Under the pieces are notes generated by a model that saw only the letters and a list, made by a program, of their open reading frames with translations, made no database searches and was not told where the DNA came from. From Planosporangium flavigriseum (lineage in GTDB: Bacteria > Actinomycetota > Actinomycetes > Mycobacteriales > Micromonosporaceae), in contig NZ_JAATVW010000011.1 in NCBI RefSeq assembly GCF_011947225.1, positions 62,001 to 126,000 on the forward strand: a stretch of DNA of 64,000 nucleotides. Reading direction: 5' to 3'. The position numbers and the translations under genes are program-made. Positions 48,365 through 57,498 of this stretch are shown in pieces. The stretch's first letter is position 1. Each line of letters opens with the position of its first letter.

Positions 48365-48745
48365 GTGAGCAAACCGAAGAAGCCCCAGCTGATGAAGCCC
48401 GCCACGGCGGCGCAGAAGCTTGGCGTGTACCTGCCGGCCACGCCACGGGAGTTCCAGGAGGGCTCGGTGTCCCGCGAGGAGTTCGACGAGCTCCAGCGCA
48501 ACCCCCCGCAGTGGCTCGTCGACCTGCGCCGGAACGGTCCCCACCCGCGGGATGTCGTCGCCGCGCGGCTGCGCGTGTCGAACAGCGGGCTAGCCCGCGC
48601 GGGGATGACCGAGCCGCTCACGACCGAGCAGATCGCGGCCCTCATCGCCGACCCGCCGGAGTGGCTCGAGCGCGAGCGCGAGTCTTACGCCGAGGTGCGG
48701 CGCGAGGAGCGGCGGTTGAAGGAACGTCGGGAAGAGACCGCCTAG
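48365..48745 (+). CDS. DUF5997 family protein
   Basis: 126 aa. KPQLMKPATAAQKLGVYLPATPREFQEG at the N-terminus, NPPQWLVDLRRNGPHPRDVVAARLRVSNSGLARAGM in the middle, and a charged helical C-terminus (VRREERRLKERREE). GTG 48365 lies six bases after TATCCT (48353-48358), suggesting a leaderless transcript. Divergent partner of the LysR-effector-domain gene. Role unknown; the conserved core may bind nucleic acid or a small ligand. Confidence 0.78.
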   Translation: MSKPKKPQLMKPATAAQKLGVYLPATPREFQEGSVSREEFDELQRNPPQWLVDLRRNGPHPRDVVAARLRVSNSGLARAGMTEPLTTEQIAALIADPPEWLERERESYAEVRREERRLKERREETA

Positions 48746-48853
48746 ACCACCAACGTGCTGCAGGCTCTTCTCACACGGGCGCACCGCCCGCCAATGTGGG
48801 CCGCTACCAGCGGAGACGTTTGCCGGATCCACTCGCACGGGTATCGGACAGCC

Positions 48854-49123
48854 ATGGCAGAGCCGCATGTCACCCTCGAACAACCTGAGCTCGACCCAGC
48901 ACCGGAAAAGCTGCGCGAGCCGCTGGAGGAGCAACTCAGCTCGGCCCTGCAACGGGCCACCGACGTCGTCTCCGACGACTACCACGGTGAGTCGGTCGAC
49001 GAGGTCGCCGACCGGCTGCTGGCCGAGACTCGGGCAGCCTTGCATCCGGACATCGCCGAGGCCTTCCAGCCCGACCCGGCGGAGCTGCGGCGGGTAGCCG
49101 CGGTGATCGTAGGCCGCCACTGA
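48854..49123 (+). CDS. Small hypothetical protein
   Basis: 89 aa. Acidic and helical: REPLEEQLSSALQRATDVVSDDYHGESVDEVADRLLAETRAAL, ending RRVAAVIVGRH. No recognised domain, no signal or membrane segment. Codon use fits the genome. ATG 48854 starts MAEPHVTLEQPEL; in-frame upstream starts exist but add low-quality sequence. Confidence 0.6.
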   Translation: MAEPHVTLEQPELDPAPEKLREPLEEQLSSALQRATDVVSDDYHGESVDEVADRLLAETRAALHPDIAEAFQPDPAELRRVAAVIVGRH

Positions 49124-49278
49124 CCATGAGGTCCAGCGCAGCCGGCCAGCTAACGTGACCGGACCGCCGTCTCGATGCGATCGTCGACCGCTGCGCGCCA
49201 GCTGTGGACTTCATGGCACCGACGGTCGTCATGCGCTGGGGACTTTGTGGCGTTGGGGCGCGGTGGTAAAAATGCGTG

Positions 49279-51351
49279 ATGATCGTCAATGCCGATTCGG
49301 ACAAACAGCCCGCCGATCCATTCTCTGACCTCGACGCCTACGTCGGCCGGCCACGGGTCGGGGGGTTGTGGCTGTCGCCGGACGGCCGCCGGCTCGTTGT
49401 CGGCGTGGCGACGCTCGATCGCAAGAAGACCCGCTACACCACGGCGCTCTGGGAGGTCGACCCGGACGGGGCGCGGCCGGCCCGGCGGCTGACCCGCAGC
49501 AGCCAGGGCGAGGCGGCAGCCGCCTTCACGCCGGCGGGCGATCTGCTGTTCGTCTCGTCCCGGCCGGAGCCCGACGGCGACGCCGACGAGGAGCCGCGAA
49601 GCTCGCTATGGCTGCAGCCGGCCACCGGCGGCGATGCCCGGGTGGTGGCGTCCCCGCCGGGAGGCGTGCGCGGCGTCGTCGTGAGCGCGGCCGGGACGGT
49701 CGTGCTCGGCTCGGGGATGATGCCGTCGGCCGCCGACGCGGCCGGCGACAAGGAGATCCGCGCGAAGCGGAAGGAGGCCGGGGTCTCGGCGATCCTGCAC
49801 GAGGAGTACCCGGTCCGGCGCTGGGATCACGACCTCGGCCCGGACCGGACCCGCCTGCTGGTCGCCGACCTTACCGAGGACGTCACCACCGCGGACGCCC
49901 GGCTGGAGCTGCGGGATGTGACCGGCCCCGTCGGCCGGGCATTCGACGACGAGTGCAGCTGGGACATCACCCCCGACGGCCGCACGGTGGTCACCGTATG
50001 GGCGGTGGCCGAGCCCGGTGGTTCGCAGCGGTACACGCTGGTGGCGATCGACGTGGCGACCGGCGAACGCCGGACGCTGGCTGACGAGGTCGACCACGAG
50101 TACAACTCGCCGCGGGTGTCGCCCGACGGCACGCGCGTCGCGGTCGTCGTCGAACGACGGTCCACCGCAGACGATCCCGGCGACCATTGGCTGGGGATCG
50201 TCCCGCTCACCGGCGGCCCGGTCCAGGCTCTGACGCACACCTGGGACCGCTGGCCGCACTCCGCCCAGTGGATGCCGGACGGGACGGCGCTGATCGTGGC
50301 CGCCGACGACCACGGCCGTTCGCCGCTGTGGCGCGTGGACGCCGCGACCGGCCGGCCCACCCGGTTGACCGACGACGACGGCGCCTACACCGACATCCGG
50401 GTGTCGCCGGACGGGCGTTGGGTCTACGCGCTGCGTGCGGCCATCGACAGTCCGCCCGCCCCGGTCCGGATCGCCCTGGACGGCGCGTCGGCGCATGCGC
50501 CCCTGCCCGGCCCGGTCGAAGCGCTCGGCGTGAGCGTGCGGGTGCCGGGGCGACTGGAGGAGGTCACCACGACCGCCGAGGACGGCACCCCGCTGCGCGC
50601 CTGGATCGCCCTGCCTCAAAACGCCGGCGCGGATTCGCCCGTACCGCTGCTGCTGTGGATCCACGGTGGTCCGCTGCACTCGTGGAACGCCTGGTCGTGG
50701 CGCTGGAACCCGTGGATCGCGGTCGCCCACGGTTACGCGGTCCTGTTGCCCGACCCGGCGCTGTCCACCGGCTACGGCATCGACTTCATCCGGCGCGGCT
50801 GGGGCGCGTGGGGCGGCGCGCCGTACACCGACCTGATGGCGCTCACCGATGCCGCGCAGGAACGCCCCGACGTCGACGCGGCCCGTACCGGGGCCATGGG
50901 TGGCTCCTTCGGCGGCTACATGGCCAACTGGGTCGCCGGGCACACCGACCGGTTCGCCGCGATCGTCACCCACGCGTCGCTCTGGGCACTCGACCAGATG
51001 AGCGCGACCACTGACGGCTCGTACTACTGGGTCCGCGAGATGACCCGGGAGATGACGGACACGCACTCACCGCACCGCTTCGCGGAGGCCATCGCCACTC
51101 CGATGCTCGTCATCCACGGCGACAAGGACTACCGGGTACCGATCGGCGAGGCCCTGCGCCTGTGGTGGGATCTGCTGTCGCGGTCGAAGGCGGAGGACGG
51201 GTCGAGCCCGCACAAGTTCCTGTACTTCCCGGACGAGAACCACTGGGTCCTCAAACCCGGCCACGCCAAGCTCTGGTACGCCACGGTCCTCGCCTTCCTC
51301 GCCCACCACGTACTCGGCGAGGACTGGCAACGGCCGAGTCTCCTCGGGTGA
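49279..51351 (+). CDS. S9-family serine peptidase (acylaminoacyl-peptidase / DPP-like)
   Basis: 690 aa. A beta-propeller of WD-like blades (LSPDGRRLVVGV, DITPDGRTVVTVW, RVSPDGTRVAVVV, RVSPDGRWVYAL) is followed by an alpha/beta hydrolase domain with HGGPLHSWN, nucleophile GGSFGGYMA, Asp in HGDKDYRVP and His in DENHWVLK. It cleaves small peptides; no signal peptide, so it works in the cytoplasm. ATG 49279 lacks a Shine-Dalgarno but has TAAAAA six bases before it, fitting a leaderless start. Confidence 0.9.
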   Translation: MIVNADSDKQPADPFSDLDAYVGRPRVGGLWLSPDGRRLVVGVATLDRKKTRYTTALWEVDPDGARPARRLTRSSQGEAAAAFTPAGDLLFVSSRPEPDGDADEEPRSSLWLQPATGGDARVVASPPGGVRGVVVSAAGTVVLGSGMMPSAADAAGDKEIRAKRKEAGVSAILHEEYPVRRWDHDLGPDRTRLLVADLTEDVTTADARLELRDVTGPVGRAFDDECSWDITPDGRTVVTVWAVAEPGGSQRYTLVAIDVATGERRTLADEVDHEYNSPRVSPDGTRVAVVVERRSTADDPGDHWLGIVPLTGGPVQALTHTWDRWPHSAQWMPDGTALIVAADDHGRSPLWRVDAATGRPTRLTDDDGAYTDIRVSPDGRWVYALRAAIDSPPAPVRIALDGASAHAPLPGPVEALGVSVRVPGRLEEVTTTAEDGTPLRAWIALPQNAGADSPVPLLLWIHGGPLHSWNAWSWRWNPWIAVAHGYAVLLPDPALSTGYGIDFIRRGWGAWGGAPYTDLMALTDAAQERPDVDAARTGAMGGSFGGYMANWVAGHTDRFAAIVTHASLWALDQMSATTDGSYYWVREMTREMTDTHSPHRFAEAIATPMLVIHGDKDYRVPIGEALRLWWDLLSRSKAEDGSSPHKFLYFPDENHWVLKPGHAKLWYATVLAFLAHHVLGEDWQRPSLLG

Positions 51352-51472
51352 CCCGGGCCTTCGTTGCCGGCGTCCTCACGTGGGCGTGACCGCGGGCCGT
51401 GGCGCCGGCAACCGCGCAGGAAGCGGCGAAGCAGGGCCCGAGAGTGGTACGCGAGGCTGTTGACATAGAAGC

Positions 51473-51511
51473 GAGGCCCCAAACAGAGCGGCAATAGCCG
51501 CTCGGGGCCTC
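51473..51511. terminator. Bidirectional terminator
   Basis: GAGGCCCC (51473-51480) and GGGGCCTC (51504-51511) enclose GAGCGGC-AATA-GCCGCTC (51486-51503), giving a 15-bp stem with a five-base bulge between convergent genes (S9 peptidase and PPOX protein). Confidence 0.8.
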
Positions 51512-51575
51512 ACGTACAACGATGGACGTCGGCGGGGCCCGCATCCTGACTCATTCGAAATCGACGTGCAGGGTC

Positions 51576-51956
51576 TTAGAACGTCACGGCGATCCCGACC
51601 AGCGGGCGTCGCCGCAAATGCAAGATCTTGGCGAACCAGTTGCCCACCCGGGACAGGAGGTACTTCCGGGCGATGAGCCCACGTACGGTTTCCGTATCCG
51701 ACTCATCGAGCAGCCGGGCCGTACCCTGAGCGCTCGGAGCACCCGGTGCGATGTTGCCGCGCACACCGCAGACCGTGACCACGACGTGGGTGTTGTTGCG
51801 GATCCGCTTGACCTTCCACGACTCGGCGTCGGTCACGACGAACAGTTCACCGCCGTTCACCACCTGCCAGACCGGTGTGGCGACCCCAGTGCCGTCTTTG
51901 CGATACGTAGTGAGGCTGATGTACCTGCTGCGGCCGATCTCGTCGACGAGGGTCAT
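51576..51956 (-). CDS. PPOX-class (flavin/F420-binding) small oxidoreductase
   Basis: 126 aa split-barrel protein: SRYISLTTYRKDGTGVATPVWQVVNGGELFVVTDAESWKVKRIRNN is the standard PPOX/F420-binding N-terminal half; VRGLIARKYLLSRVGNWF follows. These proteins bind FMN or F420 and reduce small molecules or sequester the cofactor. On the minus strand TAGGCT lies six bases before ATG 51956, fitting a leaderless transcript. Confidence 0.85.
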   Translation of the reverse strand: MTLVDEIGRSRYISLTTYRKDGTGVATPVWQVVNGGELFVVTDAESWKVKRIRNNTHVVVTVCGVRGNIAPGAPSAQGTARLLDESDTETVRGLIARKYLLSRVGNWFAKILHLRRRPLVGIAVTF

Positions 51957-52151
51957 CGGCCAAGCCTATCGACCCGTGTGGCCCGGACAGGCCGCGCGAC
52001 CAGCGGCAGATCCGGATGCGTGAACATGCTCCGGGGCGGCTGTGGAACGATCTCCTGGTGGTCGCGGAGCCGGTTGCCGATCGGTACGCCGTCGGGCGAA
52101 CAGTTTCGGGTCTGATCGGTAGGGAGTTTGGATCGCTGAAGGGTCGACCTC

Positions 52152-52637
52152 ATGAGTACGAACATCTTGTCGATCATTCCGACTGACCCGTTCTGGGTCC
52201 CGGGAGCAGAGGCGGCCGAGGTGGCGCGGGCGATCCTCGCTCGGGTGTATCCAGGTGCCCGTGAGGTGGCGCTGGATTGGCATGAGGATCCGGTCTTCGT
52301 TGACCAGGGAGAGAACTTCGAGAACGTTCGGTGTCCTGGTTGCCACAGCGACCTACTGATCGACTGGTGGCAAGACCAGATGGACGAGGCGTACGCCACG
52401 AATTTCCAGGTTCTGACGGTGCACCTGACCTGTTGTGGCCGGGACTCCACCCTGAACGATCTGGTCTACAGCTGGCCGGCCGGGTTCGCGAAATTTGTGC
52501 TGTTCGCAGAGAGCCCTGAACGCGCGGGGACCGGCGACAGGTTCGTTATCGATGCGAGTCCGCTGGACAGCGGCGAGTTGGCGGTGATCGCCAACGCACT
52601 CGATCATCCAGTTAGGCAAGTCCTGGCTCGCTACTGA
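52152..52637 (+). CDS. Hypothetical protein with zinc-binding-like cysteines
   Basis: 161 aa. No recognised family. CPGCHSDLLIDWW and LTCCGRDSTLNDLVY provide CxxC and CC groups that could bind one zinc ion. SWPAGFAKFVLFAESP and the C-terminal SGELAVIANALDHPVRQVLARY suggest a compact alpha/beta protein. GAAGGG supports ATG 52152. It is the first gene of the accessory patch and lies between copies of the GGCAGATCCGG motif at 52005 and 52824. Confidence 0.7.
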   Translation: MSTNILSIIPTDPFWVPGAEAAEVARAILARVYPGAREVALDWHEDPVFVDQGENFENVRCPGCHSDLLIDWWQDQMDEAYATNFQVLTVHLTCCGRDSTLNDLVYSWPAGFAKFVLFAESPERAGTGDRFVIDASPLDSGELAVIANALDHPVRQVLARY

Positions 52638-52743
52638 CGCGGGCGGTGCATACGCCTGGTCGCCGTCTGCACCGAGTTCGGTCCGTATTGTCGGCTCAGA
52701 TGGTACGGACGCGCATGTCATCAAGGCCCTTGGCATCCGCACA

Positions 52744-52834
52744 TCGGCAGTTCAGGATGCCGCTCGACTCAGAGGCCAGCTACCGAGCGTGATTGCCTCA
52801 ATCGGTTAGCATGCACGGTCGGCGGCAGATCCGG
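52744..52834 (+). repeat. 91-bp perfect direct repeat, copy 1
   Basis: Identical to 55139-55229. It begins TCGGCAGTTCAGG and ends CGGCAGATCCGG, and contains a GATTG-CCT-CAATC hairpin and a CGCTCG/CGAGCG inverted pair, so it could fold when single-stranded. Confidence 0.95.
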
Positions 52835-52926
52835 ACGTTCGATGAAGATCCCACGATCACGGAGTGACGCGTTCCCTGCCGGGGGGTCGTCACCGGGTGT
52901 CTGACTCGCCGTGCCAGCATCGCCTC

Positions 52927-53493
52927 GTGCGCAACGAGCAACGTTTACGAACAAGGACGCCCGAGTCACGAGCCTTCGCGGAGCGCGTACAGCTCGTCAT
53001 GAGCCTGACTTCGCGCCTTAACGTGCTGCCGTTTGACGACCTCGACGCGCGCAGGACGGTGCTCACCGAGATCTTCGGTGAACCAATCCCTGACTCTTTG
53101 ACCATCCTGCCCCCGTTCTATTGCGACTACGGGCTTGGAGCATCGTTCGGAGAGCGCGTGTTCATCAATCAGGGATGCTTCTTCCTGGACTACGGGGGCA
53201 TCACCATCGGTGACCGCGTCCTGATCGGTCCCCGGGTGACTCTGAGCACGGCCGGACACCCAGTCGAGATCGACGAGCGGTACGACTTCATCACGCACGC
53301 GCCCATCGTCATCGAGGATGATGTGTGGATCGGCGCTGCAGCCACGGTCACCCCTGGAGTGACAATCGGTCGGGGCTCGGTCATCGGCGCGGGCGCCGTT
53401 GTCGCGAAGGACGTGCCGCCGCTGAGTGTGGTGACGGCAACAAGCGTTGTCGAGCGAAAGCGTCTGAAGCCGGCGTCTACTGCAACCTCCTGA
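52927..53493 (+). CDS. Hexapeptide-repeat O-acetyltransferase (maltose/galactoside acetyltransferase type)
   Basis: 188 aa. Left-handed beta-helix with FGERVFINQGCFFLDYGGITIGDRVLIGPRVTLSTAGHP (catalytic His) and VWIGAAATVTPGVTIGRGSVIGAGAVVAKDVPP. Acetylates sugars from acetyl-CoA as a trimer. I use GTG 52927 (RNEQRLRTRTPESRAFAERVQ...), which fits the family's start; earlier GTGs at 52897 and 52864 are possible. It starts about 90 bp after the first copy of the 91-bp repeat. Confidence 0.85.
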   Translation: MRNEQRLRTRTPESRAFAERVQLVMSLTSRLNVLPFDDLDARRTVLTEIFGEPIPDSLTILPPFYCDYGLGASFGERVFINQGCFFLDYGGITIGDRVLIGPRVTLSTAGHPVEIDERYDFITHAPIVIEDDVWIGAAATVTPGVTIGRGSVIGAGAVVAKDVPPLSVVTATSVVERKRLKPASTATS

Positions 53494-53682
53494 GGCCTGC
53501 GGCTCACCCGCGCACATCGGCAGGACGGCGCACCGCGCCGGGCGCGGTCAATGCGCGATCAGCGGCAGTTGAGTGCATCCGTTAACGGCGCGCGTGAAGC
53601 TAATCGCCTCAGGGTATGTGATACAGCCCCGGCGCACCTGCGCGCGATGCGCGTAGCGTGGCCGTGTTTACTCCGCGGTGTT

Positions 53683-54009
53683 CTATGCGCATGCTATGCA
53701 GCACCGGGCGAACGGCCGCGCGGCAAGCCGTTCCTCGGCGATCGGCTGCCCGCATCGTTCGCAGATGCCGTAGGTGGCCGTGTCCACCCGGCGCAGCGCG
53801 TCGTCAACCTCAGCGATCCGCTCCCGCGCGGTGGCCAACAGCGCGGCTAGCTGGGCGCGTTCGAAGCCGATGGTGGCACCCTCTGGGTCATGTTCGTCGT
53901 CGGCATTCGAATCCCGCGATGCCGTGAACAGCGCATCCAGACTCTCGGCCAGTGTCGCCGCCTCGGCCTCCGCACTCGCTCGCAGCCGGAGCAGCTCCTC
54001 CCGAACCAT
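53683..54009 (-). CDS. DksA/TraR-type zinc finger protein
   Basis: 108 aa. A helical coiled region (LRLRASAEAEAATLAESLDALF, ARERIAEVDDALRRVD) leads to the zinc finger YGICERCGQPIAEERLAARPFARCCIAC. This is the short TraR/DksA-like group, which can bind RNA polymerase's secondary channel or simply be a small zinc protein. It converges on the acetyltransferase gene. Confidence 0.88.
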   Translation of the reverse strand: MVREELLRLRASAEAEAATLAESLDALFTASRDSNADDEHDPEGATIGFERAQLAALLATARERIAEVDDALRRVDTATYGICERCGQPIAEERLAARPFARCCIACA

Positions 54010-54241
54010 CTCGGCAGCTTAACCAACCTCCGGCGACCCGCGGGCATTGTCGGGTTTCTCGGTTGCGTCGGGCCAACAGCTGGAGCCTGCGCGGCGCACG
54101 GTGAGGCCTTCGTCGTCTCGGCTGGGTCGACGTCGCCGGGTGCGTAGAACCTCCGGGACGGCGACGACCCACACGGCATGGCGGCTGACGCGCACGGCCG
54201 GCGGCAGATCAGCGCGCGTGGGCGACCATAGGATGCGCACC

Positions 54242-54450
54242 ATGTCAGACCGTTTCTTTCGCCGGCCCTGGCCCGAGTCACGAGGCGATGAGTTCGACAG
54301 CTGGGGGCACTCCGTCTGGTACTTCGAGGTTGGTGACGACGGGTGGCCGGTCCGGCAGGTGGAGGCGTACGACGCTGGTCCTGTGCTCCGCTACGGGCCC
54401 GGATTGACCGAGAGGAGTTCGAGCGCGCCTGGCACTCGGCCAACCAGTAG
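54242..54450 (+). pseudogene. Small conserved gene broken by an internal deletion
   Basis: ATG 54242 opens with SDRFFRRPWPESRGDEFDSWGHSVWYFEVGDDGWPVRQVEAYDAGPVLRYGPG, a good-looking small protein. At about 54400 the frame is lost; another frame then gives IDREEFERAWHSANQ and a stop at 54448-54450, a natural-looking C-terminus. About 25 residues appear to be missing between the two parts. TAGGAT (54229-54234) before the ATG would have driven a leaderless transcript. Confidence 0.65.
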
Positions 54451-54619
54451 CGCAGCCGCCGTCGGTGGGAGGCCTCCGCACTACGCGGCAGATCCGGTCA
54501 TTCGGTCCAGGTCTGCTCGTCGTGCTGTGCTGCCTGCCGGGCACACTGAAGACCATAGGAGACACGGCGTGCGTGAAGCCGCTGAGGTCGTGGAGCTACG
54601 TCGACGGCGGTGGGCCTGA

Positions 54620-55099
54620 GTGATAGACAACTGGTGGAACGGCGCCACTGATGAGCTCGCGGTCTACTCGCGCAGCGCCCTGGTGGAGCTGGCGGCGGTG
54701 CTACCGGCAACGGGCAGGTTCGTCGTTGCCCGGCTTGACGGAACGAGGATGACGGATGCGGACCACGCCTTTTACGAGTTCTCCGACGCGCTGCTCTTTC
54801 CCGGCTACTTCGGCTGGAACTGGGACGCGTTGTCCGACTGTCTCCGTGATCTGAACTGGTTGCCCGCAGACGGGTATCTGATCGTTGTCGAGAACGCGCC
54901 CCGGTTGCTGTCGAGCAGTGCCGAGGATCGGCACACGCTGTTCCGGGTCCTGTCTCGGGCCGTTTATGACTGGGTGAGCCGGCTCGGTCAGCCGGACGGC
55001 AAGGGTGTCCCCTTCAAGGTGCTGCTGTTGTGCGACCGCGATGAGGAGGCGGCGCTGTTGCAACAGGAGATCGCCCGCGCAATCCATAACGGGTGGTGA
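54620..55099 (+). CDS. Barstar-family protein (ribonuclease-inhibitor-like)
   Basis: 159 aa. FVVARLDGTRMTDADHAFYEFSDALLFPGYFGWNWDALSDCLRDLNWLP is the barstar signature (the GWNWDAL helix region), followed by YLIVVENAPRLL. Barstar-fold proteins neutralise secreted or contact-delivered RNases. No barnase-type toxin gene is adjacent, so this is an orphan immunity gene or has another role. GTG 54620. It is the only gene between two boundary motifs (54487 and 55219). Confidence 0.85.
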   Translation: MIDNWWNGATDELAVYSRSALVELAAVLPATGRFVVARLDGTRMTDADHAFYEFSDALLFPGYFGWNWDALSDCLRDLNWLPADGYLIVVENAPRLLSSSAEDRHTLFRVLSRAVYDWVSRLGQPDGKGVPFKVLLLCDRDEEAALLQQEIARAIHNGW

Positions 55100-55138
55100 A
55101 ATCGTAGATCCTCGCGACCGTCGCCTGCCATCCGCTCG

Positions 55139-55229
55139 TCGGCAGTTCAGGATGCCGCTCGACTCAGAGGCCAGCTACCGAGCGTGATTGCCTCAATCGG
55201 TTAGCATGCACGGTCGGCGGCAGATCCGG
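55139..55229 (+). repeat. 91-bp perfect direct repeat, copy 2
   Basis: Second copy of 52744-52834. Between the copies lie the acetyltransferase, the DksA-like gene, the broken gene and the barstar gene, a 2.4-kb block that could be excised or duplicated by recombination between them. Confidence 0.95.
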
Positions 55230-55242
55230 GCAGTTGCGAGCC

Positions 55243-55683
55243 TCAGCCGATGCGCTGGGCCAGCGAGACGATGATGCCTTCCGGCCCCCGGACGTAGGCC
55301 ATCCGCCAAGCACCCTCGTACTCGCCGATGCCACCGACCAGTCCGTAGCCCTCGCTCGCTGCCCAATCGACAGCGGCCTGCAAGTCGTTGACCTCGAAGG
55401 ACACGTTGCGCAATCCCAGCTCGTTGGCCATCGCGGCCGGCGAGCCCGGCACGGACTCGGGCCGCACGAAGCTTGCGAGCTCAAGGCGGGCGCCATCGTC
55501 GGGCGACTTCAGCATGACGATCTCGGTGCGGGAGTCGGGAATGCCACAGACGGTCTCCAAGAACTCGCCCTCGACGAACGCCCTGCCCTCGACCTCCAGG
55601 CCGAGCGCCACGAAGAAGGCGGTCACGACATCGAGATCTGCAACCGTGATGCCGACGTGGTCGAAGCGTCGTACATGTGACAT
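55243..55683 (-). CDS. VOC/glyoxalase-family protein
   Basis: 146 aa. Two beta-alpha-beta-beta-beta modules: RRFDHVGITVADLDVVTAFFVALGLEVEG and LRNVSFEVNDLQAAVDWAASEGYGLVG. Metal ligand candidates are His in FDHVGI and Glu in GARLELASF. Family members include lactoylglutathione lyases, dioxygenases and resistance proteins. GGGAGC precedes ATG 55683. Confidence 0.87.
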   Translation of the reverse strand: MSHVRRFDHVGITVADLDVVTAFFVALGLEVEGRAFVEGEFLETVCGIPDSRTEIVMLKSPDDGARLELASFVRPESVPGSPAAMANELGLRNVSFEVNDLQAAVDWAASEGYGLVGGIGEYEGAWRMAYVRGPEGIIVSLAQRIG

Positions 55684-55956
55684 GGACCGTGCTCCCGTCG
55701 TATCGATCATGTATCTGCCACGGTAGGCGTTCTCAGTACTCAGGCAACCGAGGAGGCCGGTCGTCACCGTGTGAACGTCCGCAACTCGGCACGACCGGAC
55801 GTCCCTCGGGACGCCGACCGTCACGATCCGTAACGCTCGGATCGCGGCAGATCCGCGCCCGCGGAGGACGCCTACCGTCACATCACTCACACGGCTGGGC
55901 GGTCCCGAGGTGCGTCGTGGCGTCCGACTGGAGTACGGAGGACCGGGCGAAACGTG

Positions 55957-56379
55957 TTACTCGGCCGGCCTGCGATTTTTGCGGCGAATGACCAGCCGCA
56001 AGCCCGACCAGATCTCGTCGATCGCACACACCTTGTTGTCGACCAGCCCGCTCGGCAGCGCGACTTCACGGACCACGTCATCGGTGATGTCCGTGGGAAC
56101 CTTCGATGCTCGTTTCGGCCAGGCGACCCAGAAGCCGCCGTCCTGGGCCATGCCGCGTCTGACCTCGTCCAGGCGGGCCTGCAACTCATAACGTTCGGTC
56201 ACGAACAGCACGATCACGTCGGTCGGCGCGTCGGCGGCCAGTCCGTGCCGGATGACGACCTCGGCGGGGAGGCCATCGAGAGTGGCCTTGAAGCTAGCCG
56301 GCGCGTCGAGCAGTGCGACTCGGTGACCCGGTTTGATGCCGAGCTTGCGGTACAGCGGCGTGCCCGAGTAACCAGCCAT
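55957..56379 (-). CDS. DUF3052-family protein
   Basis: 140 aa. GYSGTPLYRKLGIKPGHRVALLDAPASFKATL at the N-terminus and DVIVLFVTERYELQARLDEVRRGMAQDGGFWVAWPKRASKVPTDITDDVVREVALPSGLVDNKVCAIDEIWSGLRLVIRR form the typical Rossmann-like DUF3052 protein. Function unknown. ATG 56379 gives the standard MAGYSGTPL start. Confidence 0.85.
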   Translation of the reverse strand: MAGYSGTPLYRKLGIKPGHRVALLDAPASFKATLDGLPAEVVIRHGLAADAPTDVIVLFVTERYELQARLDEVRRGMAQDGGFWVAWPKRASKVPTDITDDVVREVALPSGLVDNKVCAIDEIWSGLRLVIRRKNRRPAE

Positions 56380-56523
56380 GTCAGCCCCGTTGTCCCAACG
56401 TTTCGAATACGAACGGATGGTAGCCGTGCGACTGAGGCTGAGGCGGTACGCCAAGCTACCGACCGGGCCGTCACGCTCCGTGTGAGCGAATCGCGGCAAA
56501 TGCGCGCATCCATTCCTTACCGG

Positions 56524-57498
56524 CTATGGAGTCCAGCGGGCGCGCAGGACTCCATCGGAATCGGGAAGTACGGCCGTCATTAGGGGGCGGCGTTGCTCGG
56601 CGTACACCGATAAAGCTGCTGCGGCAGCGGCATCCGCTAGTCGCGCGCGTACTGCAGGCTGGTCGGACTCCTCGATAAGACGGCTGGTGATCCGGCCGGC
56701 ATGGTCTTGCCAGACCACCTCGACAAGTCCTTCGTCGGGCAGCGAGTCCAGCACACCCGGGACATCGGCGCTCAGGTCGGGCCAGACCAGCAGTCGCGCA
56801 CGAGGTGTCAACCTGTCACCGACCGTGTCAACGGTGCTCGGGGTCAGCCGGTGCCATCGCGAGTCGTTGTGCACGTAGCCCTCCTCGAGCAGCGCGGTGC
56901 CGAGTTCGTCAACCAACCCCGCCAGGTCGGCCCAGAATGCCGCGTCGGCGGAGCGGACGTCGATGTGGTCGTCGTCGTCCAACCCGAAGACGTACGGCGA
57001 GCCGGAGATCGGCTCCGCGAACAGACCATGCTTGTGGGCGAAGGCGATCGCCCTGGGGCATCCAGCGCTGCTGCCGACATAGACGTACTGGTCCCAGCCG
57101 ACGTGAACGAAGAAGTCGTCCCCCGCTTCCAGCCGGCACCATACGCCGTCGCCACGCAGCATCAACCGCACCAGCTCCACGGCATGATCTAGCTGGAGAG
57201 GAGCGCCGTCGTGGTAGCCGTCCAGGCCGACGCCGAACAGCTCGACGAGCCCACCGAGGCGTTCGTGGATGTCCGATCCGATGCCCGTGACGATGGGAAC
57301 CGAGGGCTCCCGGATCTGTAGGACGTCCACGCCGGTGTCCTCGGCGAAGGCAGCCACCGTGTCCAGATAGGCGGCCTCGACCGGACCGTAGTCGCTGTCG
57401 GTGTCTTCGCGGCCGATGTAATGGCCTCGCTCACTTCGATCAGCCGGGTTGTACTTCGTCACGCGCCAGACGCGAAGCGTCGGAGCCTGGCTCCCCAT
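56524..57498 (-). CDS. Hypothetical protein, two-part
   Basis: 324 aa. The N-terminal part (LRVWRVTKYNPADRSERGHYIGREDTDSDYGPVEAAYLDTVAAFAEDTG, then a V/W-rich core with WDQYVYVGSSAGCPRAIAFAHKHGLFAEPI) resembles proteins found near contact-toxin immunity genes, but I cannot name the family. The C-terminal part LLVWPDLSADVPGVLDSLPDEGLVEVVWQDHAGRITSRLIEESD is a separate small fold. GAGGTGG precedes ATG 57498. Good codon use; no signal peptide. Confidence 0.7.
   Translation of the reverse strand: MGSQAPTLRVWRVTKYNPADRSERGHYIGREDTDSDYGPVEAAYLDTVAAFAEDTGVDVLQIREPSVPIVTGIGSDIHERLGGLVELFGVGLDGYHDGAPLQLDHAVELVRLMLRGDGVWCRLEAGDDFFVHVGWDQYVYVGSSAGCPRAIAFAHKHGLFAEPISGSPYVFGLDDDDHIDVRSADAAFWADLAGLVDELGTALLEEGYVHNDSRWHRLTPSTVDTVGDRLTPRARLLVWPDLSADVPGVLDSLPDEGLVEVVWQDHAGRITSRLIEESDQPAVRARLADAAAAAALSVYAEQRRPLMTAVLPDSDGVLRARWTP

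Noticed and set aside
52608-52620. GTTAGGC resembling an integron attC core
   Set aside because: No matching inverse core or paired inner boxes at attC spacing, no integron integrase, and the other boundary motifs lack it. The boundary motif GGCAGATCCGG is a different sequence.
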